A DNA stretch of 64,000 nucleotides from assembly GCA_965659675.1 (NCBI GenBank), contig CBFHWY010000004.1, positions 1 to 64,000 of the forward strand, in the 5' to 3' direction. Origin of the DNA: CBFHWY01 sp965659675. Its GTDB lineage: Bacteria; Bacteroidota; Bacteroidia; Flavobacteriales_G; Salibacteraceae. The translations under genes and the position numbers were made by a program. The notes beneath the pieces are model-generated. The model worked only from the letters and a program-made list of their open reading frames with translations, was not told the origin of the DNA and made no database searches. Each line of letters starts with the position of its first letter. Within the stretch, counting starts at the first letter, position 1. Shown in pieces: positions 51,811 to 60,415 of this stretch.

Positions 51811-52485
51811 TTAAGAGTTTGCTTCCTCTGGAGCAGCTTCTTTTTGAGCTTCTCCGTCACCACCTTCGGCAGATCCTTCTGCGCCTTCTGCACCTTCAGC
51901 TCCCTCTTCTCCTTCTTCGTCTTCAAGCTCATCCTCAATGGCACCCCTTGCAGCTTTGATAGCCACTACTGGTTGATCTTGTGGGCCTAGAAGTTTACAT
52001 CCTTTGATCTTGATCTCTCCTACCTTGACGGAGTCACCAATTTTCATGTCTGAGATATCCAATTCAATAGCTTCTGGGATATCAGCTACCAAACCTTCAA
52101 GCTTCATTTTTCTTCTATGCTTTCTCAGCGTTCCTCCGTTGAGCACTCCTCTTGCCTGACCATTTAGCCTAACAGGGATATGAACAACAACTGTTTTTCC
52201 TTCCTGGGCAATGAGGAAGTCAGCATGTGTCACCTTATCTGAAATGGGGTGAAACTGTAGATCCTGAATGATGCACTTGTGGGTAGTACCATCAACATCT
52301 AATTCAATCAAAAATGTCTCTGGTGTGTAGAGTACTTTTTGAAACTGTCTTTCATCCATTGTGAGGTGCAGTACCTCTTCTCCTCCATAAAGCACACATG
52401 GAACCATTCCAGCCTTACGCAATTGTTTTGCGCTGCTTGTTCCTTTTTCCTTTCTGGTACTTGCTGATAATTGAATCGTATTCAT
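51811..52485 (-). CDS. rplY: 50S ribosomal protein L25 (long, Ctc type)
   Basis: The protein has 224 residues: the 5S-rRNA-binding L25 domain (about 1-95, RKEKGTSSAKQLRKAGMVPCVLYGG), the TL5/Ctc C-terminal domain (about 98-185) and an acidic, repetitive tail of Glu, Ala and Gly (about 186-224, three GAE units). The tail is low-complexity and typical for the long form. It lies 18 bp after prs and 4 bp before pth. Confidence 0.95.
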   Translation of the reverse strand: MNTIQLSASTRKEKGTSSAKQLRKAGMVPCVLYGGEEVLHLTMDERQFQKVLYTPETFLIELDVDGTTHKCIIQDLQFHPISDKVTHADFLIAQEGKTVVVHIPVRLNGQARGVLNGGTLRKHRRKMKLEGLVADIPEAIELDISDMKIGDSVKVGEIKIKGCKLLGPQDQPVVAIKAARGAIEDELEDEEGEEGAEGAEGAEGSAEGGDGEAQKEAAPEEANS

Positions 52486-52503
52486 CGCTTTGTCAATATT
52501 AAC

Positions 52504-53436
52504 TTAAATGATAAAGTGGGAACTAATGGATCTTCCGGCAACAATATTGGTCATTACCTCTCCAAATAGTTCTCCAACAGACAACACTTTTATTTTTTCG
52601 CTTTTCTCTTTGAGTGGGATAGTGTCCGTCACTACCAACTCTGTTAATTGAGATTTTTCAATTCTTTCATAGGCTGGGCCCGATAAGACTGGATGTGTAC
52701 AATATGCCTTAACAGACTTTGCCCCGTGTTCCATCATCATATCTGCTGCCTTAGTGAGTGTTCCAGCCGTATCAATGATATCATCTACCAGAACAACATC
52801 TTTGCCTTCAACATCACCAATTACGGTCATGTTAGCCACTTCGTTGGCTTTTTTTCTTTGCTTGTAACAAATCGCCAATCCCGTATCCAAATACTTTGCA
52901 TAGGCATTTGCCCTCTTTGTTCCGCCTGTGTCTGGTGCAGCCATTACCAGGTTAGAATTGTCTTGCTTTTCGAGATGAGGAAGGAAGATCGAAGACGCAT
53001 AAAGGTGATCCACCGGTACTTCAAAGAATCCCTGGATCTGGTCAGCGTGAAGATCCATGGTCATGATCCTGGTCACTCCAGCAGCAGTAAGCAGATTGGC
53101 AACAAGTTTTGATCCGATCGCTACCCTGGGCTTATCTTTTCTATCCTGTCGCGCAAAACCGAAATAAGGGATCACCGCAACAATTTGTTTAGCTGAAGCC
53201 CTTTTTACTGCATCCACCATAAGGAGGAGTTCAAAAAGATTTTCAGTAGGGGGCATGGTGGATTGAACAAGAAAGACCGTATCACCTCGTACGGTCTCCT
53301 CTACTGACGGCTGAAACTCACCATCACTGAACCTCAACAGGCTTACCTTGCCCAGTGATTTGCCGAATTCATCAGCCATCTTTTGAGCCAGTTCCTTGGA
53401 AGCTGATCCCGAGAATATTTTTGCTTGTCCTTGCAT
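52504..53436 (-). CDS. prs: Ribose-phosphate pyrophosphokinase
   Basis: The 310-residue protein has IFSGSASKELAQKMA, FSDGEFQPSVEETVRG, MDLHADQIQGFF and the PRPP loop VLVDDIIDTAGTL. It makes PRPP from ribose 5-phosphate and ATP. I chose ATG 53436: it follows a good promoter and matches the usual N-terminus, while an ORF extension to 53484 would cover the promoter. An AGGAGG touches the ATG directly, too close to act as a normal ribosome-binding site. Confidence 0.95.
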   Translation of the reverse strand: MQGQAKIFSGSASKELAQKMADEFGKSLGKVSLLRFSDGEFQPSVEETVRGDTVFLVQSTMPPTENLFELLLMVDAVKRASAKQIVAVIPYFGFARQDRKDKPRVAIGSKLVANLLTAAGVTRIMTMDLHADQIQGFFEVPVDHLYASSIFLPHLEKQDNSNLVMAAPDTGGTKRANAYAKYLDTGLAICYKQRKKANEVANMTVIGDVEGKDVVLVDDIIDTAGTLTKAADMMMEHGAKSVKAYCTHPVLSGPAYERIEKSQLTELVVTDTIPLKEKSEKIKVLSVGELFGEVMTNIVAGRSISSHFII

Positions 53437-53454
53437 CCTCCTAAAAAAGGACTG

Positions 53455-53484
53455 CAAATGTAACATTAATAGTAAAGTAGGCAA
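53455..53484 (-). promoter_or_regulatory. prs promoter
   Basis: On the minus strand TTG (53484-53482), a 19-bp spacer and TACATTTG (53462-53455) match the Bacteroidota consensus. Transcription would start near 53448, 12 bp before ATG 53436. Confidence 0.65.
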
Positions 53485-53530
53485 AAAGAAATCACTTGAA
53501 AATCAAGCACGTTAACTGCATAATAATTCA

Positions 53531-53563
53531 TTTGATGGAATCATATGGCTTTTCGTACTTTTG
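53531..53563 (+). promoter_or_regulatory. Promoter of the PKD lipoprotein gene
   Basis: TTTG (53531-53534), a 21-bp spacer and TACTTTTG (53556-53563) match the consensus. The predicted start near 53570 rules out the ATG at 53545 and supports ATG 53581. Confidence 0.6.
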
Positions 53564-53580
53564 CACGACTTCAAATCATT

Positions 53581-54522
53581 ATGAGGGCAGTCTCGATCAT
53601 ATTAATATCCGTAAGCTTATTCTTCTTAGGTGCCTGCAAGAAAGCGCCGAAGTCGAAGTTTGAGCTCACCAAGAAGAAAGCCGGACTAGTTGACTTCAAC
53701 AACATCAGTGTAGGGGTGGTAGATGAGTACATTTGGCTCTTTGGAGATGGCGATTCAAGTCAGCTCGTATCTCCAAGTCATCGCTATAATGCTCCCGGCA
53801 CTTACACGGTTACGTTAATTGCGATCAACGATGCCGGCGAAGGACAATCCAGTCAAAGTGTAACCATTGATGCAGGAGAAAAAGAAGACCTGAGTGGTCA
53901 TCCTACTTTTGTTGATGCAGACGCTTATCTTATTGCCAGAAATGTATATTCCTTCAGCTTAGACTCTCCATTGGTATATTTTGATGTTCGTGGTGAGGCG
54001 CTAGGTGCATTTTACGACACCACAAACTTTTTCATTCCGGTCGGAGTAGTTTCATCCAATGGTCAGAGGTTAAACTCACTCGACAACAATACTTATCGTT
54101 TCATTTCTCCAGACAGTAGTTTTTATTTTGGACAACTCACAAACTGGCGTGCAGACGGAAACGAACAGTTCCCGCTTATCATAGAAGCCTACAATAGTCC
54201 TTTTCCAAGCTTAAGTGCCATTCAGGAAAACCCTACTATTGATCGAACTCAGGACTACATCCTCTCCTTAAGCAGCCCGGTTTCAAATGCTGACTCTGTT
54301 TTATGGCAAATTCTGGATAGGGATGATAATTTATTGATCGAGTCAAGCACAGAACCAATACTTGGATCTTTTCAGTTTAGTTCAGCAAGTTTGGATACCT
54401 TAACAGCGGGTCCGGCAAAAGTTAGGGTGCTGGGTTATAACTTTGAATCGAGGATCATCGATGAGAAAAAGATCTATTTCATTAACGAGTCAACTGTGGA
54501 AGCAGAAGTTACGATCGAGTAG
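53581..54522 (+). CDS. PKD-domain lipoprotein
   Basis: The 313-residue protein has a lipobox FFLGAC (Cys19) followed by KKAPKSK, one PKD domain (about 28-100, with WLFGDGDSS and HRYNAPGTYTVTLIAINDAG) and a C-terminal region of about 200 residues that I do not recognise. PKD domains support binding at the cell surface. The next gene starts inside its 3' end in another frame (62-bp overlap). Confidence 0.82.
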   Translation: MRAVSIILISVSLFFLGACKKAPKSKFELTKKKAGLVDFNNISVGVVDEYIWLFGDGDSSQLVSPSHRYNAPGTYTVTLIAINDAGEGQSSQSVTIDAGEKEDLSGHPTFVDADAYLIARNVYSFSLDSPLVYFDVRGEALGAFYDTTNFFIPVGVVSSNGQRLNSLDNNTYRFISPDSSFYFGQLTNWRADGNEQFPLIIEAYNSPFPSLSAIQENPTIDRTQDYILSLSSPVSNADSVLWQILDRDDNLLIESSTEPILGSFQFSSASLDTLTAGPAKVRVLGYNFESRIIDEKKIYFINESTVEAEVTIE

Positions 54523-54985
54523 CCTTTTATTTCTGCTCTTACTGCTCTGTTCTGGCCTTTTTTCTCAGAACCTACTGATCATTGATCATCCCACGAAAAA
54601 ACACAGACTTCGCTTTCGTGAGAATAATCAGATAAGTATCCTTACTACAGACGGAGTTTACACCTCAGGGATCATCAGCTCTGTTAGGGATTCATCCATA
54701 CTTGTTGGCAAGCATAAGGTCGAGTTAGCAGATATCTCCTATGTTATTGTGGAGCGTCGTATCCTACAAATATTCTCAAGTGCCTTTAAAGCTGCTGGCG
54801 TTGCGTACCTGGGGCTCGATGTTTTTAATGCGATCACAAATGGCGACCGCCCGATCATCAGTACCTACACCGTGGCGGGTCCTGCCCTGGTATTCGCCGG
54901 AGGCCTGCTTATGGGAGCGTTTTCCAGTAAGAAGTACGGCCCACCAAAAGGTCACAGACTTCGCATACTTGACACATCACCTTGA
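54461..54985 (+). CDS. Hypothetical exported protein
   Basis: The 174-residue protein has a late hydrophobic signal (SSLLFLLLLLCSGLFSQ near 21-37), cut before Gln, then a short beta-rich part with ISILTTDGVYTSGIISSVRDSSILVG and one or two hydrophobic segments near the end (TVAGPALVFAGGLLMGAF). The signal has an unusually long N-region, so the true start may be downstream of ATG 54461. The overlap with the PKD lipoprotein gene suggests a shared role. Family not recognised. Confidence 0.65.
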   Translation: MRKRSISLTSQLWKQKLRSSSLLFLLLLLCSGLFSQNLLIIDHPTKKHRLRFRENNQISILTTDGVYTSGIISSVRDSSILVGKHKVELADISYVIVERRILQIFSSAFKAAGVAYLGLDVFNAITNGDRPIISTYTVAGPALVFAGGLLMGAFSSKKYGPPKGHRLRILDTSP

Positions 54986-55049
54986 TTAACTGGTGATTAT
55001 GGCCATTATATATCCCCTTGCAATAGAAGTGAAAAGATTGAAAAATATC

Positions 55050-55057
55050 TACATTTG
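55050..55057 (+). promoter_or_regulatory. -7 promoter element of gdhA
   Basis: TACATTTG matches TAnnTTTG and lies 23 bp before ATG 55081. A well-placed -33 TTG is not seen. An ATCACC/GGTGAT inverted repeat (about 54976-54997) lies upstream and may be the 3' hairpin of the previous gene. Confidence 0.45.
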
Positions 55058-55080
55058 CGCCAGATTTGTTAGACAAGCTA

Positions 55081-56433
55081 ATGAGCAGTAAATATCAAGA
55101 CCAAATCCACGATTTTCTAGACAAGGTCAAAGAAAAGAATGGTAATGAACCTGAATTCCTTCAGGCAGTAAAAGAAGTAGCTGAAACAGTCATTCCTTTT
55201 ATTGAAGACAACCCCAAGTACAAAAAAGCAAACATTCTCGAGCGCATGGTTGAACCAGAGCGTACCGTGATGTTCAGAGTACCCTGGGTAGATGATAATG
55301 GTGAATTTCAGGTCAATCGTGGATATCGAATTGAAATGAATTCGGCTATCGGACCATATAAAGGAGGTTTGAGGTTTCATCCAACAGTTAATCTGAGTGT
55401 TCTAAAGTTTCTGGCCTTTGAACAGGTGTTTAAGAACAGCTTGACGACCCTTCCTATGGGTGGTGGAAAAGGCGGCTCTGATTTTGATCCCAAGGGCAAG
55501 TCTGACAACGAAGTGATGCGCTTTTGTCAAAGTTTCATGACTGAGCTTTCAAGGCATATCGGTCCGAATACGGATATCCCCGCTGGAGATATTGGTGTTG
55601 GTGGTCGCGAGATCGGGTACATGTTCGGTCAATACAAGCGTATCAAAAATGAGTTCACCGGTGTGCTTACTGGAAAGAGCCTTGAATTTGGAGGATCTAA
55701 AATTCGCCCAGAGGCTACTGGATACGGTAATGTGTACTTCGCTCAGGAAATGCTAAAGACCAAAGGTGACTCGTTTGAAGGGAAAACAGTTGCGATATCA
55801 GGTTCTGGTAACGTGGCTCAGTATGCTGCCGAGAAGGCCATTCAATTAGGGGCTAAGGTTGTTACTATGTCTGATAGTCGTGGTAGCATTTACGACCCGA
55901 ATGGAATCGATCAGGAAAAGCTCAACTGGATCATGGACCTTAAGAATGTCAAGCGTGGTCGCATCAAAGAATATGCAGATCAGTTTGATGGGGTTGAGTT
56001 CATGGAAGGTGAGCGACCATGGAGTGTTAAATGTGATATTGCCCTTCCATGCGCTACGCAAAATGAACTTGATGAAGTTGATGCTGAGAACCTTGTTAAA
56101 AATGGTTGTATCTGTGTGAGTGAGGGTGCTAATATGCCTTCAACGCCTGAAGCTGTTGAAGTTTTCGGTATCGCTAAGATCCTTTTTGCGCCAGGTAAAG
56201 CTTCAAACGCTGGAGGCGTTGCTACTTCTGGTTTAGAAATGAGCCAGAATAGCTTGCGTTACCATTGGTCTCGTGAAGAGGTAGAGATGCGTCTTAAGGA
56301 TATCATGATCGATATTCATAAAGAGTGTGTTAAACACGGTACTGACGGAGACTATGTGGACTACGTGAGGGGCGCCAACATCGCAGGCTTCATCAAAGTA
56401 GCCGATGCGATGATCGCACAAGGTCACGTATAA
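55081..56433 (+). CDS. gdhA: NADP-specific glutamate dehydrogenase
   Basis: The 450-residue protein is of the hexameric bacterial type, with YKGGLRFHPTVNLSVLKFLAFEQ, LPMGGGKGGSDFDPKGKS (catalytic Lys), PAGDIGVGGREIGYMFG and ISGSGNVAQYAAEKA for the cofactor. It interconverts 2-oxoglutarate plus ammonium and glutamate, joining nitrogen to carbon metabolism. ATG 55081 gives the family length; TTG 55066 would add five residues. Confidence 0.97.
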   Translation: MSSKYQDQIHDFLDKVKEKNGNEPEFLQAVKEVAETVIPFIEDNPKYKKANILERMVEPERTVMFRVPWVDDNGEFQVNRGYRIEMNSAIGPYKGGLRFHPTVNLSVLKFLAFEQVFKNSLTTLPMGGGKGGSDFDPKGKSDNEVMRFCQSFMTELSRHIGPNTDIPAGDIGVGGREIGYMFGQYKRIKNEFTGVLTGKSLEFGGSKIRPEATGYGNVYFAQEMLKTKGDSFEGKTVAISGSGNVAQYAAEKAIQLGAKVVTMSDSRGSIYDPNGIDQEKLNWIMDLKNVKRGRIKEYADQFDGVEFMEGERPWSVKCDIALPCATQNELDEVDAENLVKNGCICVSEGANMPSTPEAVEVFGIAKILFAPGKASNAGGVATSGLEMSQNSLRYHWSREEVEMRLKDIMIDIHKECVKHGTDGDYVDYVRGANIAGFIKVADAMIAQGHV

Positions 56434-56434
56434 A

Positions 56435-57244
56435 TCAAAGGCTGGCAATTGGAGCTCCAAGGCCTTCGTAGTCCTGGATCTCCATCTTTATTGACCCAAC
56501 CAATACTTCTGCCTGGGCAAGGATAGGAACCTTGTTTTGATCACAGCTGATCCATACTTTAAGGTCTTCCTCGTCCTTGAATACTCTTCCCTTTTGAACT
56601 ACAGGTACAAATTTGTAGCATCGGAACTTACCTGCTTCTACTTCAATGGTTTCTATGCCTAAGAATTTTACCTGGAATGGATATAATTCGTAATCCATGA
56701 AAGCGTCCACATGATAAACATCCCCTCGTTTTGCTTTACTCATATCAATACTTCTCAAGTAGTAAAAACTAGACAATAGATCCTGAACGTTATCAGGTGT
56801 ATTAAAGACACCTTTGTTTGTTTTAACCTCTTTTTTGTTGTGATCGAAGAAATAATCGCGGTTAATGATGAACCCACCCTCATTCACTCTTCGCACAAAA
56901 GCCTGTGGCAAGTAATCCTTTGGGTCTACAAAAGTTTCATATCGATCTCTTACTTTATAGAACCAGTCGAAAGCTCCAGTAGTCTTTCCGATACCTACCA
57001 TATGTAATAAGCCGGGTTGGTCCACTGGTGCATTCTTGGCTTTTTTCACCTCCAGGGTTGCTATGCCGGCATCCAACCACCCATAATGAACACGGTATTC
57101 TAGCTTTTCACCTACCTTGAATGCAGGTAAAACACTCATGTGCTCTGATGCTTTCTTAGGTTTATACTCCGGGCTGTAAAACTCTCGCTTACCTGCCGCA
57201 AAGCTTATCAATATAGCTGCAAAGAATATGATCGACTTTTTCAT
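56435..57244 (-). CDS. DUF3108 exported protein
   Basis: The 269-residue protein has a signal peptide (about 1-18) and the DUF3108 pattern: GEKLEYRVHYGWLDAGIATLEV, DWFYKVRDRYETFVDPKDYLPQAF, YYLRSIDMSKAKRGD and a late RVFKDEEDLKVWISCDQNKVP. DUF3108 proteins are beta-barrel-like envelope proteins of unknown role. I chose ATG 57244 at the signal peptide. It is downstream of murF-alr on the same strand (42-bp gap) and converges with gdhA. Confidence 0.85.
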   Translation of the reverse strand: MKKSIIFFAAILISFAAGKREFYSPEYKPKKASEHMSVLPAFKVGEKLEYRVHYGWLDAGIATLEVKKAKNAPVDQPGLLHMVGIGKTTGAFDWFYKVRDRYETFVDPKDYLPQAFVRRVNEGGFIINRDYFFDHNKKEVKTNKGVFNTPDNVQDLLSSFYYLRSIDMSKAKRGDVYHVDAFMDYELYPFQVKFLGIETIEVEAGKFRCYKFVPVVQKGRVFKDEEDLKVWISCDQNKVPILAQAEVLVGSIKMEIQDYEGLGAPIASL

Positions 57245-57286
57245 AACAATCAGGTTTGACAATGTATAGCCAAACATTGTGCCATA

Positions 57287-59755
57287 CTATTCATCCACAT
57301 AGCTTCGGCGCACCCTTCCAGAAACGGAGGTAAGTACCTCATAAGGGATGGTATCCATCTTTTTAGCAAACTCCATAACAGAAGTATTATTGCCGAAGAT
57401 CTCTACCTCATCACCCGCTTTTATCCTAAGGTTTGATACATCTACCATGCACATATCCATACACACATTGCCAACGATCGGACAAGGGTTTCCATTGATG
57501 AATAACTCCCCTTTTCCTCTACTCAAACTCCTTCTAAGGCCATCGGCATAGCCAACCGATACCGTGGCGATCGACATATCTCTGGATGCGGTCTCAGCGC
57601 GCGAATACCCAATCGGCTCATCTTTTCTAACCTTCTTTACTTGCAGCACCCTTGCCTTAAATACGGTAACCGCTTCAAGCCTTTTACTGATCTCAGGCTT
57701 TGAAGAAACACCATATAGTCCAATTCCAAGTCTTACCAGGTCGAACTGAAAATCTAAATAATTCTCGACTCCAGCTGTATTCAAAACATGCTTGATGCCT
57801 TTATAGCCTATGGCCTCTTCAATGCTATTGGCTGCCTTTTTAAAGTTGTCGATCTGCTTCAAGCTAAAGGCTTTTGCCTCTGGGTCATCCGCGCTGGACA
57901 GATGAGTGAATACTGATGCTATTTTTAGTTCTGATTGTTGTTTAAAGAAGTCCAGGACCTCATCAATCTGCTCCAGATCTATTCCAAGCCTGTGCATGCC
58001 CGTGTCAATATTCAGGTGAACTGGGAAAGGCAACAGCTCAGCCATGTGACTCCTACTTAAACTTGCATGAAAGTCCTGCAAGAGTTCCAGGCTGTAGATC
58101 TCAGGTTCCAACTGATGCTTTATCAAAGCTTCATAGCTACCTTTTTCAGGGTTCAGAACCAGTATCGGCAAACTCAGCCCCCTCTTTCTCAATAAAACAG
58201 CCTCATCAGTGAAGGCAACTGCCAAATAATCGACTCCTGACTCTTCGAGCTTTTTGGCCACTTCATAATCTCCCGTTCCATAACCAAAGGCCTTTACCAT
58301 AGCCATAACCCTGGTATTGGTGTTTAGCATTCCACGATAAACTTCAAGGTTGTGCTTTAGAGAGTGGAGTCGAATTTCCAATTCAGCTGAATGTGTCTTT
58401 TCCTGTAGGAGCTTGGCTACCTTCTCCAAATTGAATCTTCTCGCACCTTTGATCAATATTGCTTCATTTTTAAAGCGTCCAGTATTCAGCTCCTCTAAAA
58501 ATACCTGAGTAGAAGGAAAGAACGCCTTGTTTTCGACCTTGAAAACACTTGAATTTGAGCTGATCGCATCCCCTATTCCGTATAAATGATCGATCCCCTT
58601 TTGGGCAAGCATGGAGGCGATCTCTGTGTAAAGCTTTGAATCCTCAAGTTCAGAGTCATCAAGGTCAGATAATATCACTGTCTTTTTTGAGAAGGCCGTT
58701 TGGTTCGCCAGCAGCTCGATCGCGTTACTTAGTGAATGTAGGTCAGAGCTATAACTATCATTAATGATGATCGTATTATTTGAGCCACGAAGCGTCTGCG
58801 AACGCATACTCACTTCAGTGAGGTTCTGCCCTTTCTGGGCAAGCTTTTTCAGATCCAATTCGAGATAGGCAGCAAAACATAGGCAATGCATAAAGTTCTC
58901 TATGCTGGCCTCGTCTGAAAATGGAATATTAAACCGAAGTTCTGAACCTTCATGTACGATTTTGATATGCGCCTTTTCTGCGTACTTCTCTACTTCTTTC
59001 AGCTGAATAAAGGTCTTTTTATGCCTTGACCAGCTAAGGATGTTCTTGTTCGGATAAAGCGCGTTTAATCTTGAAAATACCAACTGATGATCTGCGCAGC
59101 AAAAGATCGCTTTGCTCTGCTCAAAGAGCTTTAATTTCTCATCGAGTTTTTGTTCTATCGATGTGAAATTAGCTGCATGTGCCTGACCGATATTGGTGAT
59201 CATCCCATATTCAGGTTGCACCAATTCCTCTAATTTCTTCATTTCTCCAGGTTGAGAAATGCCGCATTCCACGATTCCAAGATCAGCTTCTTTTCTGAAT
59301 GACCAAAGACTAAGTGGAACTCCGAGTTGCGAATTGTAGCTTCTGGGACTTCGCTGCAGCTGCAGTTGATCAGATAACAGCTGATGCAGCCACTCCTTCA
59401 CTATGGTTTTTCCATTACTTCCAGTGATCGCTAGCAAAGGATAGGCAATTTGCTGCCTTTGATATGCCGCCAAAAATTGAAGAGCACTCATGCTTGATTC
59501 TACCCTGAGATAGTGAGCATCCTCCTGGTATTCTTCAAGCTCCTTTTCTATAAGAAAGGCCCTTACGCCCTTGTTGTATAGCTGTTTAATGAATTGATGA
59601 CCATCGTGATTCTTTCCCTCAATGGCAACAAACAGACTTTGCTTTATTCGATATGCCTTTCTGCTATCTGTGAGTATGTCATTGATCTCGAGACCCGAGT
59701 TTGGGCCTCGGTACTTCGCCTGAAGAATGCTACTTATCTCCTGGATATCAAGCAT
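57287..59755 (-). CDS. murF-alr: Bifunctional MurF ligase / alanine racemase
   Basis: The protein has 822 residues. The N-terminal 450 or so are MurF, with the ATP loop ITGSNGKT at about 110-117 and ECGISQPGEM; it adds D-Ala-D-Ala to the peptidoglycan precursor. The rest is alanine racemase, with the PLP lysine at about 488 in MVKAFGYGTG and the catalytic Tyr in VGYADGLRR. Fusion of the enzyme that makes D-Ala with the one that uses D-Ala-D-Ala is known in Bacteroidota. It overlaps tdk by 8 bp. Confidence 0.96.
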   Translation of the reverse strand: MLDIQEISSILQAKYRGPNSGLEINDILTDSRKAYRIKQSLFVAIEGKNHDGHQFIKQLYNKGVRAFLIEKELEEYQEDAHYLRVESSMSALQFLAAYQRQQIAYPLLAITGSNGKTIVKEWLHQLLSDQLQLQRSPRSYNSQLGVPLSLWSFRKEADLGIVECGISQPGEMKKLEELVQPEYGMITNIGQAHAANFTSIEQKLDEKLKLFEQSKAIFCCADHQLVFSRLNALYPNKNILSWSRHKKTFIQLKEVEKYAEKAHIKIVHEGSELRFNIPFSDEASIENFMHCLCFAAYLELDLKKLAQKGQNLTEVSMRSQTLRGSNNTIIINDSYSSDLHSLSNAIELLANQTAFSKKTVILSDLDDSELEDSKLYTEIASMLAQKGIDHLYGIGDAISSNSSVFKVENKAFFPSTQVFLEELNTGRFKNEAILIKGARRFNLEKVAKLLQEKTHSAELEIRLHSLKHNLEVYRGMLNTNTRVMAMVKAFGYGTGDYEVAKKLEESGVDYLAVAFTDEAVLLRKRGLSLPILVLNPEKGSYEALIKHQLEPEIYSLELLQDFHASLSRSHMAELLPFPVHLNIDTGMHRLGIDLEQIDEVLDFFKQQSELKIASVFTHLSSADDPEAKAFSLKQIDNFKKAANSIEEAIGYKGIKHVLNTAGVENYLDFQFDLVRLGIGLYGVSSKPEISKRLEAVTVFKARVLQVKKVRKDEPIGYSRAETASRDMSIATVSVGYADGLRRSLSRGKGELFINGNPCPIVGNVCMDMCMVDVSNLRIKAGDEVEIFGNNTSVMEFAKKMDTIPYEVLTSVSGRVRRSYVDE

Positions 59756-60350
59756 CAGGCTTTTTATTAGCTTCTCTTTCCAATGCGTGATAGTAGGCTT
59801 GTCTGGAGAGGGGCTCGTAAAGCTCTTTTTCGCCTAGCTCAACCAATGCATCAGATTCAGTTTTTTTATGGGAGAAGCTCGCCAACTTTCCTGTTTTTAC
59901 GCAGATCGCATGAACTTTGGTTACATATTCAGCTATGGCGAGCATATTTGGCATTGGTCCAAAAGGCCTCCCTTGATAATCCATATCAAGACCAGCAACG
60001 ATCACACGTACCCCATTATTTGCAAGCTGGTTACAAACATTTGGCAGGTTGTCATCAAAGAATTGTGCCTCATCAATGCCCACCACCTCTACTTCATTGG
60101 CAAGGATCAAAATGTTTGATGAGCTTTCTACGGGTGTTGAACGAATAGTGTTCTCATCATGTGAAACAACCGCCTCTTCATCATAACGGGTCTCGATCAA
60201 GGGTTTGAAGATCTCTACTTTTTGTTTAGCAAATTCTGCCCTCCGAAGTCTGCGAATAAGCTCCTCTGTTTTCCCGCTGAACATGCAGCCGCAGATGACC
60301 TCGATCCATCCTTCTCCTTTCTCCCGTATCGCCTTCTTTTCCAAAAACAT
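59748..60350 (-). CDS. tdk: Thymidine kinase, type II
   Basis: The 200-residue protein has the P-loop CGCMFSGKTEELIRR, the catalytic DEAQFF and GLDMDYQGRPFGPM. The zinc-lobe cysteines of many type II kinases are absent (CVKTG, SRQAY), which I recall is usual in Flavobacteria. It salvages thymidine. It is the first gene before murF-alr and diverges from the acidic protein gene with overlapping promoters. Confidence 0.95.
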   Translation of the reverse strand: MFLEKKAIREKGEGWIEVICGCMFSGKTEELIRRLRRAEFAKQKVEIFKPLIETRYDEEAVVSHDENTIRSTPVESSSNILILANEVEVVGIDEAQFFDDNLPNVCNQLANNGVRVIVAGLDMDYQGRPFGPMPNMLAIAEYVTKVHAICVKTGKLASFSHKKTESDALVELGEKELYEPLSRQAYYHALEREANKKPDA

Positions 60351-60362
60351 TCCCCTGCGGCC

Positions 60363-60390
60363 TTGTACTTAACAAATCTAAATAAATTTG
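60363..60390 (+). promoter_or_regulatory. Promoter of the acidic protein / rsmI genes
   Basis: TTG (60363-60365), a 17-bp spacer and TAAATTTG (60383-60390) match the consensus. Transcription would start near 60397, before the TTG start codon at 60416. Confidence 0.65.
60373..60380 (-). promoter_or_regulatory. -7 promoter element of tdk
   Basis: TAGATTTG on the minus strand matches TAnnTTTG and lies 22 bp before ATG 60350. It sits 2 bp from the -7 box of the opposite promoter, forming CAAATCTA-AA-TAAATTTG, so the two promoters compete for polymerase. Confidence 0.5.
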
Positions 60391-60415
60391 CTCCAGGCCT
60401 AAGGATATAGAAAGC

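Noticed and set aside
51811..51930. Repetitive acidic tail of L25 as a phase-variable repeat
   Set aside because: The repeated GAE codons are few and imperfect at the DNA level; acidic tails are usual in long L25 proteins.
57287..59755. MurF-alanine racemase fusion
   Set aside because: Known, widespread fusion in Bacteroidota, with both active sites intact.
59748..60350. Loss of zinc-lobe cysteines in thymidine kinase
   Set aside because: I recall the same residues (T-G-N/K-L and S-R-x-A-Y) in other flavobacterial thymidine kinases, so it is a clade feature, not a local oddity.
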